Assembly: GCF_022531965.1 (NCBI RefSeq)
Contig: NZ_CP092831.1
Location: forward strand, 115,001-179,000
Direction: 5' to 3'
Origin: Paenibacillus peoriae
GTDB taxonomy: Bacteria > Bacillota > Bacilli > Paenibacillales > Paenibacillaceae
Length of the DNA: 64,000 nucleotides
In this document: in pieces, positions 1-13,831 of the stretch
Layout of the letters: each line of letters opens with the position of its first letter
How positions within the stretch are numbered: position 1 is the stretch's first letter
The notes under the pieces: model-generated
Databases searched by the model: none
What the model saw: the letters and a program-made list of their open reading frames with translations, nothing else
What the model was told of the DNA's origin: nothing
Translations under genes and position numbers: made by a program

Positions 1-291
1 ACCGGATATTCAATTCGGTTCATCACATTCGTGTGAATGAAATGAATATCCTGAACTTACTCACTCGTTGCTCAGTTTTGAGAGCTCAAACTCTCAAAAA
101 AAGCTGGTTGTTTACAGCTTTGCACCTTGAAAACTGGATACCGAAACGAAATTGCGTTTTAGAATATTCCTTTAAGCTGATCTTGTGTAAACAAGTGAAA
201 TAAAGGTAGCAGATAAGGAAAGATCTTTTGCCTTTGGCAAAAATCATTCTTTATCGAACATCGACATTTTCTTTTATCAAAGAAAAGTCTA
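1..291 (+). other. 16S-23S rRNA internal spacer (3' part)
   Basis: This stretch precedes the mature 23S sequence. It contains no tRNA gene that I can fold. It carries a motif of the CTTGAAAACT kind near 127 that is typical of Firmicutes rrn leaders, and a short hairpin just before the 23S (around 268-288). The 16S gene itself must lie upstream of the window. Confidence 0.85.
123..162 (+). other. 5' arm of the pre-23S processing stem
   Basis: This arm is almost fully complementary to 3219-3260, on the other side of the 23S gene. The two would pair into a long stalk that brackets the 23S precursor. In known rrn operons such stalks are cut by RNase III-type enzymes (Mini-III in Bacillus). The complementarity is read from the sequence; cleavage is inferred. 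Confidence 0.75.
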
Positions 292-3218
<2,927 letters not shown>

Positions 3219-3219
<1 letters not shown>

Positions 3220-3260
3220 AAAATAAAACGCAATGAGTTTCGGATCCAGTTTTCAGGGTG
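3219..3260 (+). other. 3' arm of the pre-23S processing stem
   Basis: Partner of the arm at 123-162. Reading its reverse complement gives nearly the same string, including CTGAAAACTGGAT and CATTGCGTTTTA. It lies between the 23S and 5S genes. Confidence 0.75.
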
Positions 3261-3364
3261 TAAGTTTTGTATTGTATAAGCACAAGTGGCTTATATGGAA
3301 CAAGCGAACACACAGCATTTGGCGATGCTGATTCCTGAAAAAGAATTTGCTCAGCAGATTCATG

Positions 3365-3481
3365 TTTGGTGGCGATAGCGGAGGGGTTCCACACGTACCC
3401 ATCCCGAACACGACCGTTAAGCCCTCCAGCGCCGATGGTACTTGGACCGCAGGGTCCTGGGAGAGTAGGACGTCGCCAAGC
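3365..3481 (+). rRNA. 5S ribosomal RNA
   Basis: 117-nt gene beginning TTTGGTGGCGATAGCGG and ending GACGTCGCCAAGC, the normal Bacillus-type 5S ends that pair to form helix I. The internal CCGAACACGACCGTTAAGC loop is conserved. It follows the 23S by about 145 nt, as expected for a 16S-23S-5S operon. Confidence 0.96.
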
Positions 3482-3489
3482 AACAAGTA

Positions 3490-3528
3490 AAGAGGACCAT
3501 GATCTCATTGAGATCATGGTCCTCTTTG
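3490..3528 (+). terminator. rrn operon terminator
   Basis: A perfect 15-16 bp stem (AGAGGACCATGATCT / AGATCATGGTCCTCT) with a 4-base loop, followed by TTTGGT, sits nine bases after the 5S gene. It is the obvious end of the rRNA transcript. Confidence 0.9.
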
Positions 3529-3704
3529 GTATATTAGGGTACAAACCACTTGTATAATTGCTTCTATGCTGCGCATTCAAAGAAGAGATACGCTCTTGTG
3601 AATAGCTATTACTCTTAAAAACGCTTTTTTTTAAAGGTTGTCCTCCGTAGGAGTACAGTTGTTTGTACAGGGAAATACTAAAGGTTAGGGCTATTGTTGA
3701 AGGC

Positions 3705-3733
3705 TTGACACCCCTATACCGCTTTGCTAAGAT
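3705..3733 (+). promoter_or_regulatory. sigma-A promoter of guaB
   Basis: A perfect -35 TTGACA (3705-3710), a 17-bp spacer and a -10 TAAGAT (3728-3733). It would start transcription near 3740, about 90 nt before guaB. No purine riboswitch fold was recognised in the leader. Confidence 0.75.
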
Positions 3734-3812
3734 TGCAATAATATATTTTCAGAGAGCCTTGATTTGTCCATGTCGGACAGACAACAAGACCAATACAGAC
3801 TAAACAATTTGA

Positions 3813-5285
<1,473 letters not shown>

Positions 5286-5308
5286 AGTTCGGCTGTAGTA
5301 GACTTGAC

Positions 5309-5347
5309 GACAGGCAGAGCGTATTTCGCTCTGCCTGTCTTTTTTTA
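5309..5347 (+). terminator. guaB terminator
   Basis: A 13-bp perfect stem, GACAGGCAGAGCG / CGCTCTGCCTGTC, with loop TATTT, followed by seven T residues. Confidence 0.92.
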
Positions 5348-5621
5348 GAGATACCCCTGTGATAGAATAGACAAGTGTCCGCCTTTATGACGAAATTATT
5401 GACGAATTAGGGCACGTAGGTCTTTTGGACGATTCCTACCAGTAAAGAAGATTCGAGCAGAAAATGCTCATGACAGGATACAACTAAGAAAACGAAATAA
5501 AACGAAATGGAACTGGATTTTAACACTAAAACATTAATTACATTGGCCAAGTAGAGGCTGTAACCACCGTCTCGTTGTACATAACGGATCGGGTTGAGGT
5601 ACGAGAGGAGTTTGTATTCAT
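5348..5621 (+). other. guaB-dacA intergenic region
   Basis: No gene seen. An extended -10 like element TGATAGAAT lies at 5360-5368. A loose hairpin (GTAGG / CCTAC) lies near 5418-5441, and an 8-bp palindrome TTGGCCAA near 5543. The ribosome site of dacA, GAGAGGAG, is at 5603-5610. Which of these drives dacA is not clear. Confidence 0.4.
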
Positions 5622-7010
5622 TTGAAAGCGAACAATTTAAAGCAAAATACAAAACGCAGCATGATTAAAAAGAGCGTGACTGCAGTCATGGTGCTCAATA
5701 TGATGTATATGTCGGCATTGCCTGTTGTAGGCAATTTCGATCCGAGCGTGGCTACTTTTGCAGCTGGAGCGGCAACACAGGCAACCAATATTACGGGGAC
5801 AGGTTCTATTAACCCCCCTAGTCTGGCACTACGTTCTGCCATTTTGATCGAGCCTTCCACGGGGCAAGTATTGCTGTCTATGAATCCAGATGAGCCACTT
5901 CCACCAGCAAGTATGACTAAAATGATGACAGAATACATCGTGGCTGAACAGGTTAAGCAAGGCAAACTCAAGTGGACGGATAAGGTTACGGTTAACGAGA
6001 ATGCTTCTAAGAGCATTGGATCACGTATTTTTTTGGCTCAAGGGGATCAACATACGGTAGAAGAGCTTTATATTGCCATGGCGGTAGGTTCTGCTAATGA
6101 TGCAACAGTAGCCCTTGCTGAACGCGTATCCGGAACTGAGCAGGATTTTGTAAAACTAATGAATGAAACAGCTCAGAAAATGGGCATGAAAAATACGTAT
6201 TTTATCAACTCGACTGGTTTGGACCGTGGTGATATGCCGAAAGGCTTCCAGCCGGATACAGACCGGGAAACGGTGATGACAGCGAGAGATGCAGCTACTC
6301 TGGCTGGTTACATCATTAAAGATCATCCGGATTACACACGATTCACGACAATTCAATCTTACAAATTCCGTCCTACTGACAAGGCGCCGATTATTAACTA
6401 TAACTGGATGCTGGAAGCAAACAAAAATATTACTAACTTTAGAAAGTTTGCTTACCCAGGTTTAGACGGGATGAAAACAGGCCATACGGCCAATGCTGGC
6501 AACTGTTTTACAGGAACCGCTGAACGCAATGGAATGCGTCTCATCAGTGTAGTTATGGGAGCTGATTCAGATGCACACCGTTTTACAGAGACAGCTAAAG
6601 TGCTGAACTATGGTTTTGATAATTTTGAAGTGAAGCAGGTTATTGCCCCAAAGACGGTGGTTAAGGGTGTTGAGAATGTGCCAGTGACCAAAGGTACGGA
6701 AACAGAAGTGCCGATCGTTACAAAAGATGCAGTAAGTTTTATCGTACCCAAGGGTGCGAGCAATCCCAAGGTAACCTTTACAACGAACATTACACCAGCA
6801 AGCTCTCTTGTAGCACCTTTGAAGCAAGGGGCCAAAGTCGGAACCATTACGTACACGTACAAGACAGACGGTGTGGATAAAGGGCAGACGAAAACCGTTG
6901 ATCTGGTTACTACGACAGCAGTAGAAGAGGGCGGCTGGTTCCGAATGCTTTTCCGGGCAATCGGTGATTTCTTCGGAGATCTGTTCCAAGGAATTAAGAA
7001 TCTCTTCTAA
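5622..7010 (+). CDS. dacA: D-alanyl-D-alanine carboxypeptidase (PBP5 type)
   Basis: Trims the terminal D-Ala from peptidoglycan pentapeptides on the outside of the membrane. The 462-aa protein has a signal region at about residues 15-48. The penicillin-binding motifs are SMTK (in PASMTKMM), SAN and KTG (in GMKTGHT). A PBP5-type C-terminal beta domain follows, and the last 25 residues form an amphipathic, Phe-rich helix expected to hold the protein on the membrane. The start is TTG at 5622 behind GAGAGGAG. Its place between guaB and pdxS is the same as in B. subtilis, where it encodes the major vegetative PBP5. Confidence 0.95.
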   Translation: MKANNLKQNTKRSMIKKSVTAVMVLNMMYMSALPVVGNFDPSVATFAAGAATQATNITGTGSINPPSLALRSAILIEPSTGQVLLSMNPDEPLPPASMTKMMTEYIVAEQVKQGKLKWTDKVTVNENASKSIGSRIFLAQGDQHTVEELYIAMAVGSANDATVALAERVSGTEQDFVKLMNETAQKMGMKNTYFINSTGLDRGDMPKGFQPDTDRETVMTARDAATLAGYIIKDHPDYTRFTTIQSYKFRPTDKAPIINYNWMLEANKNITNFRKFAYPGLDGMKTGHTANAGNCFTGTAERNGMRLISVVMGADSDAHRFTETAKVLNYGFDNFEVKQVIAPKTVVKGVENVPVTKGTETEVPIVTKDAVSFIVPKGASNPKVTFTTNITPASSLVAPLKQGAKVGTITYTYKTDGVDKGQTKTVDLVTTTAVEEGGWFRMLFRAIGDFFGDLFQGIKNLF

Positions 7011-7069
7011 ATAAGCAAAGCTAAGCGACCTACCTTGTTTTTCATTACTTATTTTGCAGCTTGAAATGA

Positions 7070-7098
7070 TTGTGTATTTGGCATTGGTGCGGTAAAAT
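7070..7098 (+). promoter_or_regulatory. Candidate sigma-A promoter of pdxST
   Basis: -35 TTGTGT (7070-7075), 17-bp spacer, -10 TAAAAT (7093-7098), about 44 bases before pdxS. The -35 is weak, so this is a moderate call. Confidence 0.5.
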
Positions 7099-7141
7099 AT
7101 TTAGTTAGAATCTAAACGTAACCCTTACAGGAGGCAACGAC

Positions 7142-8023
7142 ATGGAAACGGGAACTTCGCGTGTAAAAAGAGGTATGGCAGAGATGCAAAAAGGTGGCGT
7201 AATCATGGATGTCATGAACGCTGAGCAGGCTAAAATTGCAGAGGCAGCAGGAGCTACAGCTGTAATGGCTCTTGAACGGGTACCTTCGGATATCCGTGCA
7301 GCTGGTGGGGTTGCTCGTATGGCTGACCCAACGATTGTGGAAGAAGTTATGAAGGTTGTTTCTATTCCTGTTATGGCTAAGGCTCGCATCGGTCACTTTG
7401 TAGAGGCAAAGGTACTGGAATCTCTCGGTGTTGACTATCTCGATGAGAGCGAAGTATTGACACCTGCGGATGAAGTTTTCCATATTGATAAGCGGGAGTT
7501 CACCGTTCCATTTGTTTGTGGAGCCAAGGATCTGGGAGAAGCGCTGCGTCGCATTGGTGAGGGTGCATCTATGATCCGTACGAAGGGTGAACCGGGAACT
7601 GGGAATATTGTTGAGGCCGTTCGTCATATGCGTTTTATCAATGGTCAAATTCGCAAGGTGCAAAACTTGTCGAAGGACGAGCTGTATGCAGAAGCGAAAA
7701 ACCTCGGTGTTGCATATGAACTGCTGTTAGAAGTGCATGAGCTTGGCAAGCTGCCAGTGGTTAACTTTGCAGCGGGTGGTGTAGCAACACCTGCTGATGC
7801 CGCGTTAATGATGCATTTAGGCGCTGATGGCGTCTTTGTAGGTTCTGGTATTTTCAAGTCGGATAGCCCTGAGAAGTTTGCACGGGCAATCGTGGAAGCG
7901 ACCACTCATTATACGGATTACAAGCTGATCGCAGAAGTCTCCAAGAATTTGGGGACTCCTATGAAAGGCATTGAAATTTCCAAACTGGCACCGCATGAGC
8001 GCATGCAGGATCGTGGTTGGTAA
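7142..8023 (+). CDS. pdxS: Pyridoxal 5'-phosphate synthase, PdxS subunit
   Basis: Builds PLP from ribose 5-phosphate, glyceraldehyde 3-phosphate and ammonia supplied by PdxT (DXP-independent route). The 293-aa (beta/alpha)8 barrel shows the substrate-binding lysines in [10 protein letters not shown] and [12 protein letters not shown]. The start ATG follows AGGAGG. It is close to pdxT (16-nt gap), and the two products form the 12+12 synthase complex. Family length and sequence are normal. Confidence 0.97.
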   Translation: METGTSRVKRGMAEMQKGGVIMDVMNAEQAKIAEAAGATAVMALERVPSDIRAAGGVARMADPTIVEEVMKVVSIPVMAKARIGHFVEAKVLESLGVDYLDESEVLTPADEVFHIDKREFTVPFVCGAKDLGEALRRIGEGASMIRTKGEPGTGNIVEAVRHMRFINGQIRKVQNLSKDELYAEAKNLGVAYELLLEVHELGKLPVVNFAAGGVATPADAALMMHLGADGVFVGSGIFKSDSPEKFARAIVEATTHYTDYKLIAEVSKNLGTPMKGIEISKLAPHERMQDRGW

Positions 8024-8039
8024 GAAAGAAGGGACCGGC

Positions 8040-8606
8040 ATGAAAATAGGTGTATTGTCGCTGCAAGGCGCTGTAGCTGAACATATACGAAGCGTTGAAC
8101 GTGCGGGTGCGGAAGGTATAGCGGTGAAGAAGATCGAACAGCTCGATGAGCTGTCCGGTCTTATCATTCCCGGTGGTGAAAGTACCACTATCGGTAAGCT
8201 AATGCGCAAGTATGACTTTATAGAGGCTATACGTCAGTTTTCCAATCAAGGCAAGCCTGTATTTGGCACTTGCGCAGGATTGATTGTACTGGCTAAAACG
8301 ATTCAAGGACAGGAAGAAGCACATTTGGGACTCATGGATATTACAGTATCGCGTAATGCATTTGGTCGCCAAAGAGAGAGCTTTGAAACAGACTTGAACA
8401 TTAAAGGGATTGAGGAACCGGTTCGTGCCGTATTTATACGCGCACCATTAATACAGTCTGTTGGAACGGGAGTAGATGTGCTGTCTGAGTATAACGGCGA
8501 GATCGTGGCAGCCCGTCAGGGTCATTTGCTGGCTTCATCCTTCCATCCGGAGTTAACAGACGATTACCGGTTACATCAATATTTTGTGGATATGGTCCGC
8601 GAATAG
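8040..8606 (+). CDS. pdxT: Pyridoxal 5'-phosphate synthase, glutaminase subunit
   Basis: Class I glutamine amidotransferase that hydrolyses glutamine and channels ammonia to PdxS. The start is ATG 8040 ([10 protein letters not shown]) behind AGAAGGGA; an in-frame extension upstream overlaps pdxS and is not used. The protein is 188 aa, the normal size. The triad is visible: Cys in GTCAGL, His and Glu in SFHPEL. The oxyanion motif PGGEST is also present. Confidence 0.97.
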   Translation: MKIGVLSLQGAVAEHIRSVERAGAEGIAVKKIEQLDELSGLIIPGGESTTIGKLMRKYDFIEAIRQFSNQGKPVFGTCAGLIVLAKTIQGQEEAHLGLMDITVSRNAFGRQRESFETDLNIKGIEEPVRAVFIRAPLIQSVGTGVDVLSEYNGEIVAARQGHLLASSFHPELTDDYRLHQYFVDMVRE

Positions 8607-8641
8607 TGAAAGTCAGGTTTGTAGTGTAGGAGGGATTACCT

Positions 8642-9925
8642 GTGTTAGATATAAAGATTTTACGTAATGAGCTTGGTAGGGTTGAGAAAGCTTTGCAGAA
8701 CAGGGGGAAATCTCTGGATCTGATTAATGGTTTTACAGATCTGGATGTAAGCCGTCGTGAGTTACTTCAGGAAAGTGAAGGGCTCAAAAATCGTCGGAAC
8801 GTGGTATCCGGTGAAGTAGCCAAGTTGAAGAAGAATAAGGAAAATGCGGATGATCTTATTGCAGAAATGCGTCAAGTCTCCGATCGTATCAAAGAATTAG
8901 ATGAGCAAGTACGCGAACTGGAAGTTCAGATCGACGAACTGGTGATGTCTATTCCGAATATTCCCAATGGAACAGTACCTGTTGGCGCATCGGAAGAGGA
9001 TAATGTAGAAATCCGTCGCTGGTCGGAGCCGCGCGAGTTTTCCTTTAAACCCAAAGCGCATTGGGAGTTGGCTCAGGATCTAGATATTCTTGATTTTGAA
9101 GCAGCAGCCAAGGTAACGGGTTCTCGTTTTACGTTCTACAAAGGACTGGGAGCAAGACTAGAGCGTGCGCTGATTAACTTTATGATGGATCTGCACAGCA
9201 GTGAGCATGGTTATGAAGAAATGCTTCCTCCATACATCGTAAATCGGGACAGCTTGTACGGAACGGGCCAACTTCCGAAGTTTGAAGAAGATTTGTTCAA
9301 GCTGCGTGATACGGAGTATTATCTCATTCCTACGGCTGAAGTTCCGGTAACGAACTACCACCGTGAAGAGATCATGAATGCGGAACAGCTTCCGAAATAT
9401 TATGTGGCATACAGCTCTTGCTTTCGCTCGGAGGCAGGATCAGCGGGACGTGATACACGTGGCCTGATCCGTCAGCATCAGTTCAATAAGGTAGAGATGC
9501 TTAAGCTGGTTCACCCGGATACCTCTTATGAAGAATTGGAGAAAATGACGAATAACGCTGAGCGTGTTCTACAACTGCTCGGACTTCCATATCGCGTGCT
9601 GGCACTTTGCACTGGAGATATGGGCTTTACGTCTGCCAAAACGTACGATCTGGAAGTATGGTTGCCTGAGAGTGGCATGTACCGCGAGATTTCTTCTTGT
9701 TCAAACACAGAAGACTTCCAAGCGCGTCGTGCGAACATCCGGTTTCGTCCAGATTCGAAGGCGAAGCCTGAATTTGTACATACGCTGAACGGTTCAGGAT
9801 TGGCTGTAGGGCGGACTGTGGCTGCTATTTTGGAGAACTATCAGCAAGAGGATGGAAGCATCGTGATCCCAGAAGTACTGCGTTCATATATGCGAGGCAT
9901 TGAGGTTATTGCTCCTAAACAGTAA
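8642..9925 (+). CDS. serS: Seryl-tRNA synthetase
   Basis: Charges tRNA-Ser with serine. The 427-aa class II synthetase has the N-terminal long antiparallel coiled coil at about residues 30-105, which binds the long variable arm of tRNA-Ser. The catalytic domain follows, with motif 2 ([21 protein letters not shown]) and motif 3 ([16 protein letters not shown]). The start is GTG at 8642 behind GGAGG, only 35 nt after pdxT, so it may be read from the pdx promoter. No T-box leader fits in that gap. A tRNA-Ser gene follows directly. Confidence 0.97.
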   Translation: MLDIKILRNELGRVEKALQNRGKSLDLINGFTDLDVSRRELLQESEGLKNRRNVVSGEVAKLKKNKENADDLIAEMRQVSDRIKELDEQVRELEVQIDELVMSIPNIPNGTVPVGASEEDNVEIRRWSEPREFSFKPKAHWELAQDLDILDFEAAAKVTGSRFTFYKGLGARLERALINFMMDLHSSEHGYEEMLPPYIVNRDSLYGTGQLPKFEEDLFKLRDTEYYLIPTAEVPVTNYHREEIMNAEQLPKYYVAYSSCFRSEAGSAGRDTRGLIRQHQFNKVEMLKLVHPDTSYEELEKMTNNAERVLQLLGLPYRVLALCTGDMGFTSAKTYDLEVWLPESGMYREISSCSNTEDFQARRANIRFRPDSKAKPEFVHTLNGSGLAVGRTVAAILENYQQEDGSIVIPEVLRSYMRGIEVIAPKQ

Positions 9926-10014
9926 GTATTGCATTCTTAGAAATCCTGTGGTAAAATAATTTTGTTGCGCCTGAGTATGTTTAAAAGGGAAGCAGCTTTA
10001 TCCATTTACCACCT

Positions 10015-10103
10015 GGAGAGGTACCGAAGCGGTCATAACGGGGCGGTCTTGAAAACCGTTAGAGTGCAAGCTCACATGGGTTCGAATCCCATCCTCTCCG
10101 CCA
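10015..10103 (+). tRNA. tRNA-Ser (anticodon UGA)
   Basis: Acceptor stem GGAGAGG (10015-10021) pairs with CCTCTCC (10093-10099), followed by discriminator G and an encoded CCA (10101-10103). The anticodon loop is CTTGAAA with TGA. A long variable arm and a TTCGAAT T-loop confirm a class II serine tRNA. It lies just downstream of serS, as in B. subtilis. Confidence 0.96.
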
Positions 10104-10247
10104 TATTCTAAATAAACCAAGCCATTCAAATACGATAGCTGGTACATTGGCCTTTAGATGCTAATGATCAGGAATCGTGGAGAATGGTTTTTTTGTTGTA
10201 TAAAAAGCTCGGTTTTTTCACACGTTATCAGATATGGAGGTGCTGGC

Positions 10248-10589
10248 ATGAATCGAGAAATGACAGTAGATCAGCAAAAGCTGGTAGAGGCCTGGCAGGA
10301 ACAACTGCCGATTCTTTTGAATTCAGGGGATAAATCGCAGGTACAGGCAGATGAAGCTGACAACCGGGCAATACGAATCCACATCGAGGTAGAAGGCCGA
10401 CAAATGTACTCCTTTGATTTTGCATGTACTTATGTAGATTCCCGGGAAGTGCAGGTTAGCTTAGTCGATGTAGAGCGGGATGGACAGTCTGTAGATGAAC
10501 GAACAGATATCATTCAACAGCTGGTGTCTGATTATACTCGGCATATTCACCAATGTGCCCAGACATTACAGTCATTGACGCATTCGTAG
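10248..10589 (+). CDS. Conserved hypothetical protein (113 aa)
   Basis: Not recognised. The start is ATG 10248, seven bases after GGAGG at 10236-10240; an earlier in-frame start lacks a ribosome site. The product is soluble and acidic, with no signal peptide or membrane segment. An N-terminal helix (about 5-25) is followed by alternating beta-like segments (IRIHIEVEG, YSFDFACTYV, VQVSLVDVE) and a C-terminal helix (about 85-110). It is followed after 26 nt by a small hydrophilic gene and then an SspP-like gene, so a sporulation role is possible but unproven. Confidence 0.6.
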   Translation: MNREMTVDQQKLVEAWQEQLPILLNSGDKSQVQADEADNRAIRIHIEVEGRQMYSFDFACTYVDSREVQVSLVDVERDGQSVDERTDIIQQLVSDYTRHIHQCAQTLQSLTHS

Positions 10590-10615
10590 TATGAAGGAAT
10601 GAGGAGGAAGGCTAC

Positions 10616-10786
10616 ATGACAAAAGCCAAAAACGGACTGGATAAAAACCTGTCTAACATTGTTGATGATTTGGAGCAACGTCCAGTGAATAGTCATCAGG
10701 CACAGCAAGTGCAGCAGGATCGTAATGATCGCCGTCATCAGGATTCACTAAACCACGATAAAACAGAAGATCTACACCATCTATAG
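10616..10786 (+). CDS. Small hydrophilic protein (56 aa), unknown
   Basis: A short gene starting at ATG 10616 behind a strong GAGGAGG (10601-10607) and ending at TAG 10784. The product is very hydrophilic and rich in Gln, Asp, Asn and His, without hydrophobic segments, and looks disordered. The strong ribosome site and its place between two expressed-looking genes support it. The composition resembles small spore proteins and the next gene is SspP-like, but I recognise no family. Confidence 0.5.
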   Translation: MTKAKNGLDKNLSNIVDDLEQRPVNSHQAQQVQQDRNDRRHQDSLNHDKTEDLHHL

Positions 10787-10857
10787 TCCTATTTTTAATG
10801 GTAATAAACGGATTTGTTGATGTACCACAAATATAGACTGAGAATGGAGATGCATAA

Positions 10858-11013
10858 ATGGGCAAGCCTAAAGCCATTCCTGTCCCTGAAGCACAGGATT
10901 CTGGTGGAAGTAACGAAAAGCGTGAGCGTAGTCATCAGCAGGAGCCGTTATCTGGTTCCAAGAAGGTGAAACAGCGGAATCACGTGGATCATCATAACAG
11001 AGAAGGTTCATAA
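10858..11013 (+). CDS. sspP: Small acid-soluble spore protein P-like
   Basis: 51-aa hydrophilic protein. Its C-terminal half, EPLSGSKKVKQRNH followed by a His-rich tail, closely matches the core PEPLSGSKKVKNRNH that I recall for B. subtilis SspP (CotL), a minor spore-core protein. The N-terminal part is different and rich in Pro, Gly and Ser. The start is ATG 10858, a few bases after a GGAGA site. Forespore expression is expected from the family, but I could not make out a clear sigma-G promoter. Confidence 0.75.
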   Translation: MGKPKAIPVPEAQDSGGSNEKRERSHQQEPLSGSKKVKQRNHVDHHNREGS

Positions 11014-11054
11014 GCAGGAAGACCTTTCTCCTAAAAATATATTGCATCGATAGT

Positions 11055-11085
11055 ACACCCTGGTTAGGAGAACCAGGGTGTCTTT
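11055..11085 (+). terminator. Probable terminator after sspP-like gene
   Basis: An 11-bp perfect stem, ACACCCTGGTT / AACCAGGGTGT, with a five-base loop, followed by a weak T-rich tail (CTTTGTGCTT). Confidence 0.65.
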
Positions 11086-11211
11086 GTGCTTATTGTAAGA
11101 AAATTTTCCAATAAGTGTTTCGCTGTTTGAGAATATGAGTTAAAATAGGAGGTGTGTATTTTTTTGTTAGCATAAAAAAGGGGTTAATTACGAGAGGAGA
11201 GAATCTACACA

Positions 11212-12288
11212 ATGAGTAAAAAGTTATCCGTCTTGGTACTCACTATGGTGTTGCTTTTGACGGTAGCCCTGGTAGGTTGTAGCAAGAAGTTAGAACCGAA
11301 GGAAGCAGTTACGACCGGTACTGCAAATGCAATGAAGTTGAATTCTTATGAATCCAAAAGTCAATTTACCGTTAAGGATCTGACAATTTCATCTGCTACT
11401 TTACCAAGTGAACAAAGTGCAATGATAACCAGTATGCTGAAAAATGCAGACATTACGCTGGACGGTGTATATCAAAAAGAACCTTTCCAATCTGAAATGA
11501 CGCTCGGCATTCATTTGAAAGGTGATCTTTCCACCAGCTTCACGATTCCAATGGTGATGACTAAAGATAAACTGTACGTTAAAATTCCTAATATTCCATT
11601 TTACCCGCTCCCACAGGATGTTGTAGGTAAATTCCTGATCATTGATCCACAAGAACTGGCTAAACAATCGGGACAAGAATTTAACCCTGCAGCTATGGAT
11701 CAAGAAAAATCGCAGAAATTTGCGAATGAAGTGATCGCTGCTATTATGAACGAGTATGATCAAGCTACGTACTTCTTTGATATTGATCCTAAAGACGCTA
11801 AGTTGCCACAAGGCGTTGAAGCTAAACAAGTAGTTCAGTTTAAAATAACGAACGACAACGTGAAGCAAGCAACCAATACATTTATCACTAAGGCGCTTCC
11901 TAAAGTCCTTGATATAATGTCTAAGGACGAATATGCTAGCATGCTTCAAGTGAAGAAGGAAGAGCTGTCTGAAGCGAAGAAAGAATTGCAATCTAACACC
12001 AGCGAAGTTAGCAAAAAGCTGGATGAGTTGAAAAACTACTTGACAGTGAAGCAGTTTGACATTAACACAGCTTTGAACAAGGATAACATTCCTGTGTATC
12101 AAGACCTGAATGCGAATGTAGAGATGAATGATCCGGCTACAAAAGACAATGTAAAATTGTCTGTAACAGGCTACACGCAATACAACAAAATCAATGCTAA
12201 AGCAGCATTTAAAGTAGGTATTCCAACAGCTGATCAAGTCCTGACGATGGAACAACTGCAACAAAAAATGCAAACTGTTGCTCCTTAA
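11212..12288 (+). CDS. Secreted lipoprotein, unknown function
   Basis: 358-aa protein with a classic lipoprotein signal: Lys-rich start, hydrophobic stretch and lipobox LVGC (Cys at about 23), so it should be anchored on the outer face of the membrane. The rest is beta-rich, with alternating segments around residues 45-135, and has a charged coiled-coil-like helix at about 245-275. The general shape resembles LppX/LprG or LolA-like lipid-binding lipoproteins, but no signature residue settles this. The start ATG follows GAGAGGAGAG. It is monocistronic, with a strong terminator. Confidence 0.75.
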   Translation: MSKKLSVLVLTMVLLLTVALVGCSKKLEPKEAVTTGTANAMKLNSYESKSQFTVKDLTISSATLPSEQSAMITSMLKNADITLDGVYQKEPFQSEMTLGIHLKGDLSTSFTIPMVMTKDKLYVKIPNIPFYPLPQDVVGKFLIIDPQELAKQSGQEFNPAAMDQEKSQKFANEVIAAIMNEYDQATYFFDIDPKDAKLPQGVEAKQVVQFKITNDNVKQATNTFITKALPKVLDIMSKDEYASMLQVKKEELSEAKKELQSNTSEVSKKLDELKNYLTVKQFDINTALNKDNIPVYQDLNANVEMNDPATKDNVKLSVTGYTQYNKINAKAAFKVGIPTADQVLTMEQLQQKMQTVAP

Positions 12289-12311
12289 GTATGGGATAAC
12301 ATGATTGCAAG

Positions 12312-12346
12312 AAAACCGCTCGGCATAGGCCGGGCGGTTTTTTGTT
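12312..12346 (+). terminator. Terminator after the lipoprotein gene
   Basis: GC-rich hairpin AAAACCGC-TCGGC / GCCG-GGCGGTTTT followed by TTTTTTG. It may also serve the convergent acetyltransferase gene. Confidence 0.8.
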
Positions 12347-12375
12347 TACTTTTAATGTTGTCCCTGTACAGTCAT

Positions 12376-12942
12376 TTAGCTCTGCCACACGTCATCCTCG
12401 GCTAAAAGTCCAAACATCTGGTGATCCTGCCATGTGCCCTGAATCTGTACAAGCTTGCGAGCAATGCCTTCTGGTCGAAAGCCACATTTTTCTAATACAC
12501 GTTGTGAGCGATCATTATGCAAAAGAGTACCCGCTTGGAGACGATGTAGAGATAAGGCACGAAAGGCATATTGTATGATTAACTTTAAGGCAGCGGTCAT
12601 ATGCCCTTTACCCTGTTCATGATGATCCATCATGTAGCCGATATCAGCGAATTGTCCAACTCCACGTACTAGATTGGAAATGGAGATATAACCGATGAGC
12701 CGTTCTTCCTTTAAGAGAAAGATACCGAATACGTAACCTCGATCTTCTTCGGCTTGCCGCAATTTCTGACGGATGTAGTCCTGTTGTTTCTCTAATGTGA
12801 AAAATGAATCCTCGTAAAGCGGCTCATAAGGCGCATGGGAATCCCTATTTCGGTGCCTAAGGGCGAGAAGGGCTCCGCTATCCGCCAAGCTAAATGGCCG
12901 TAAAAAGATACCTTGAGGCGTATTATACAAGCTCATAGGCAT
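12376..12942 (-). CDS. GNAT acetyltransferase, RimJ/RimL type
   Basis: 188-aa protein of the ribosomal-protein-alanine acetyltransferase branch of the GNAT superfamily. It contains a fold with the acetyl-CoA loop near HEQGKGHMTAAL and the C-terminal LHRLQAGTLLHNDRSQRVLEKCGF block, typical of RimJ/YdaF-like enzymes that acetylate N-termini or small amines. The start is the ATG at 12942 (MPMSLYN), seven bases after GGAGAT; an in-frame ATG six codons earlier overlaps that site. It is read toward tadA's terminal side but not clearly cotranscribed. The substrate is unknown. Confidence 0.8.
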   Translation of the reverse strand: MPMSLYNTPQGIFLRPFSLADSGALLALRHRNRDSHAPYEPLYEDSFFTLEKQQDYIRQKLRQAEEDRGYVFGIFLLKEERLIGYISISNLVRGVGQFADIGYMMDHHEQGKGHMTAALKLIIQYAFRALSLHRLQAGTLLHNDRSQRVLEKCGFRPEGIARKLVQIQGTWQDHQMFGLLAEDDVWQS

Positions 12943-13002
12943 GGGGTGATCTCCTTCCATGGGGAATTAGCAATGAGATGAGGTATTTTGGACTGTGTCT
13001 CC

Positions 13003-13660
<658 letters not shown>

Positions 13661-13831
13661 TTATCTTTTATATTGTAGGCAAATCCTCGTCTATTGACAA
13701 TACTGTACACAAGGTGTGTATTTATGTATATCCGGTAAATGTAAATGCTGGTATCACAGGCGCTATTACGGTATCATTGAGTTAGCAATTCCCAGTAATC
13801 GCCAGCATGCGGCAAGAGGTGAGAAATCAGT

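Noticed and set aside
8607-8641. T-box leader for serS
   Set aside because: Only 35 nt lie between pdxT and serS, too short for a T-box.
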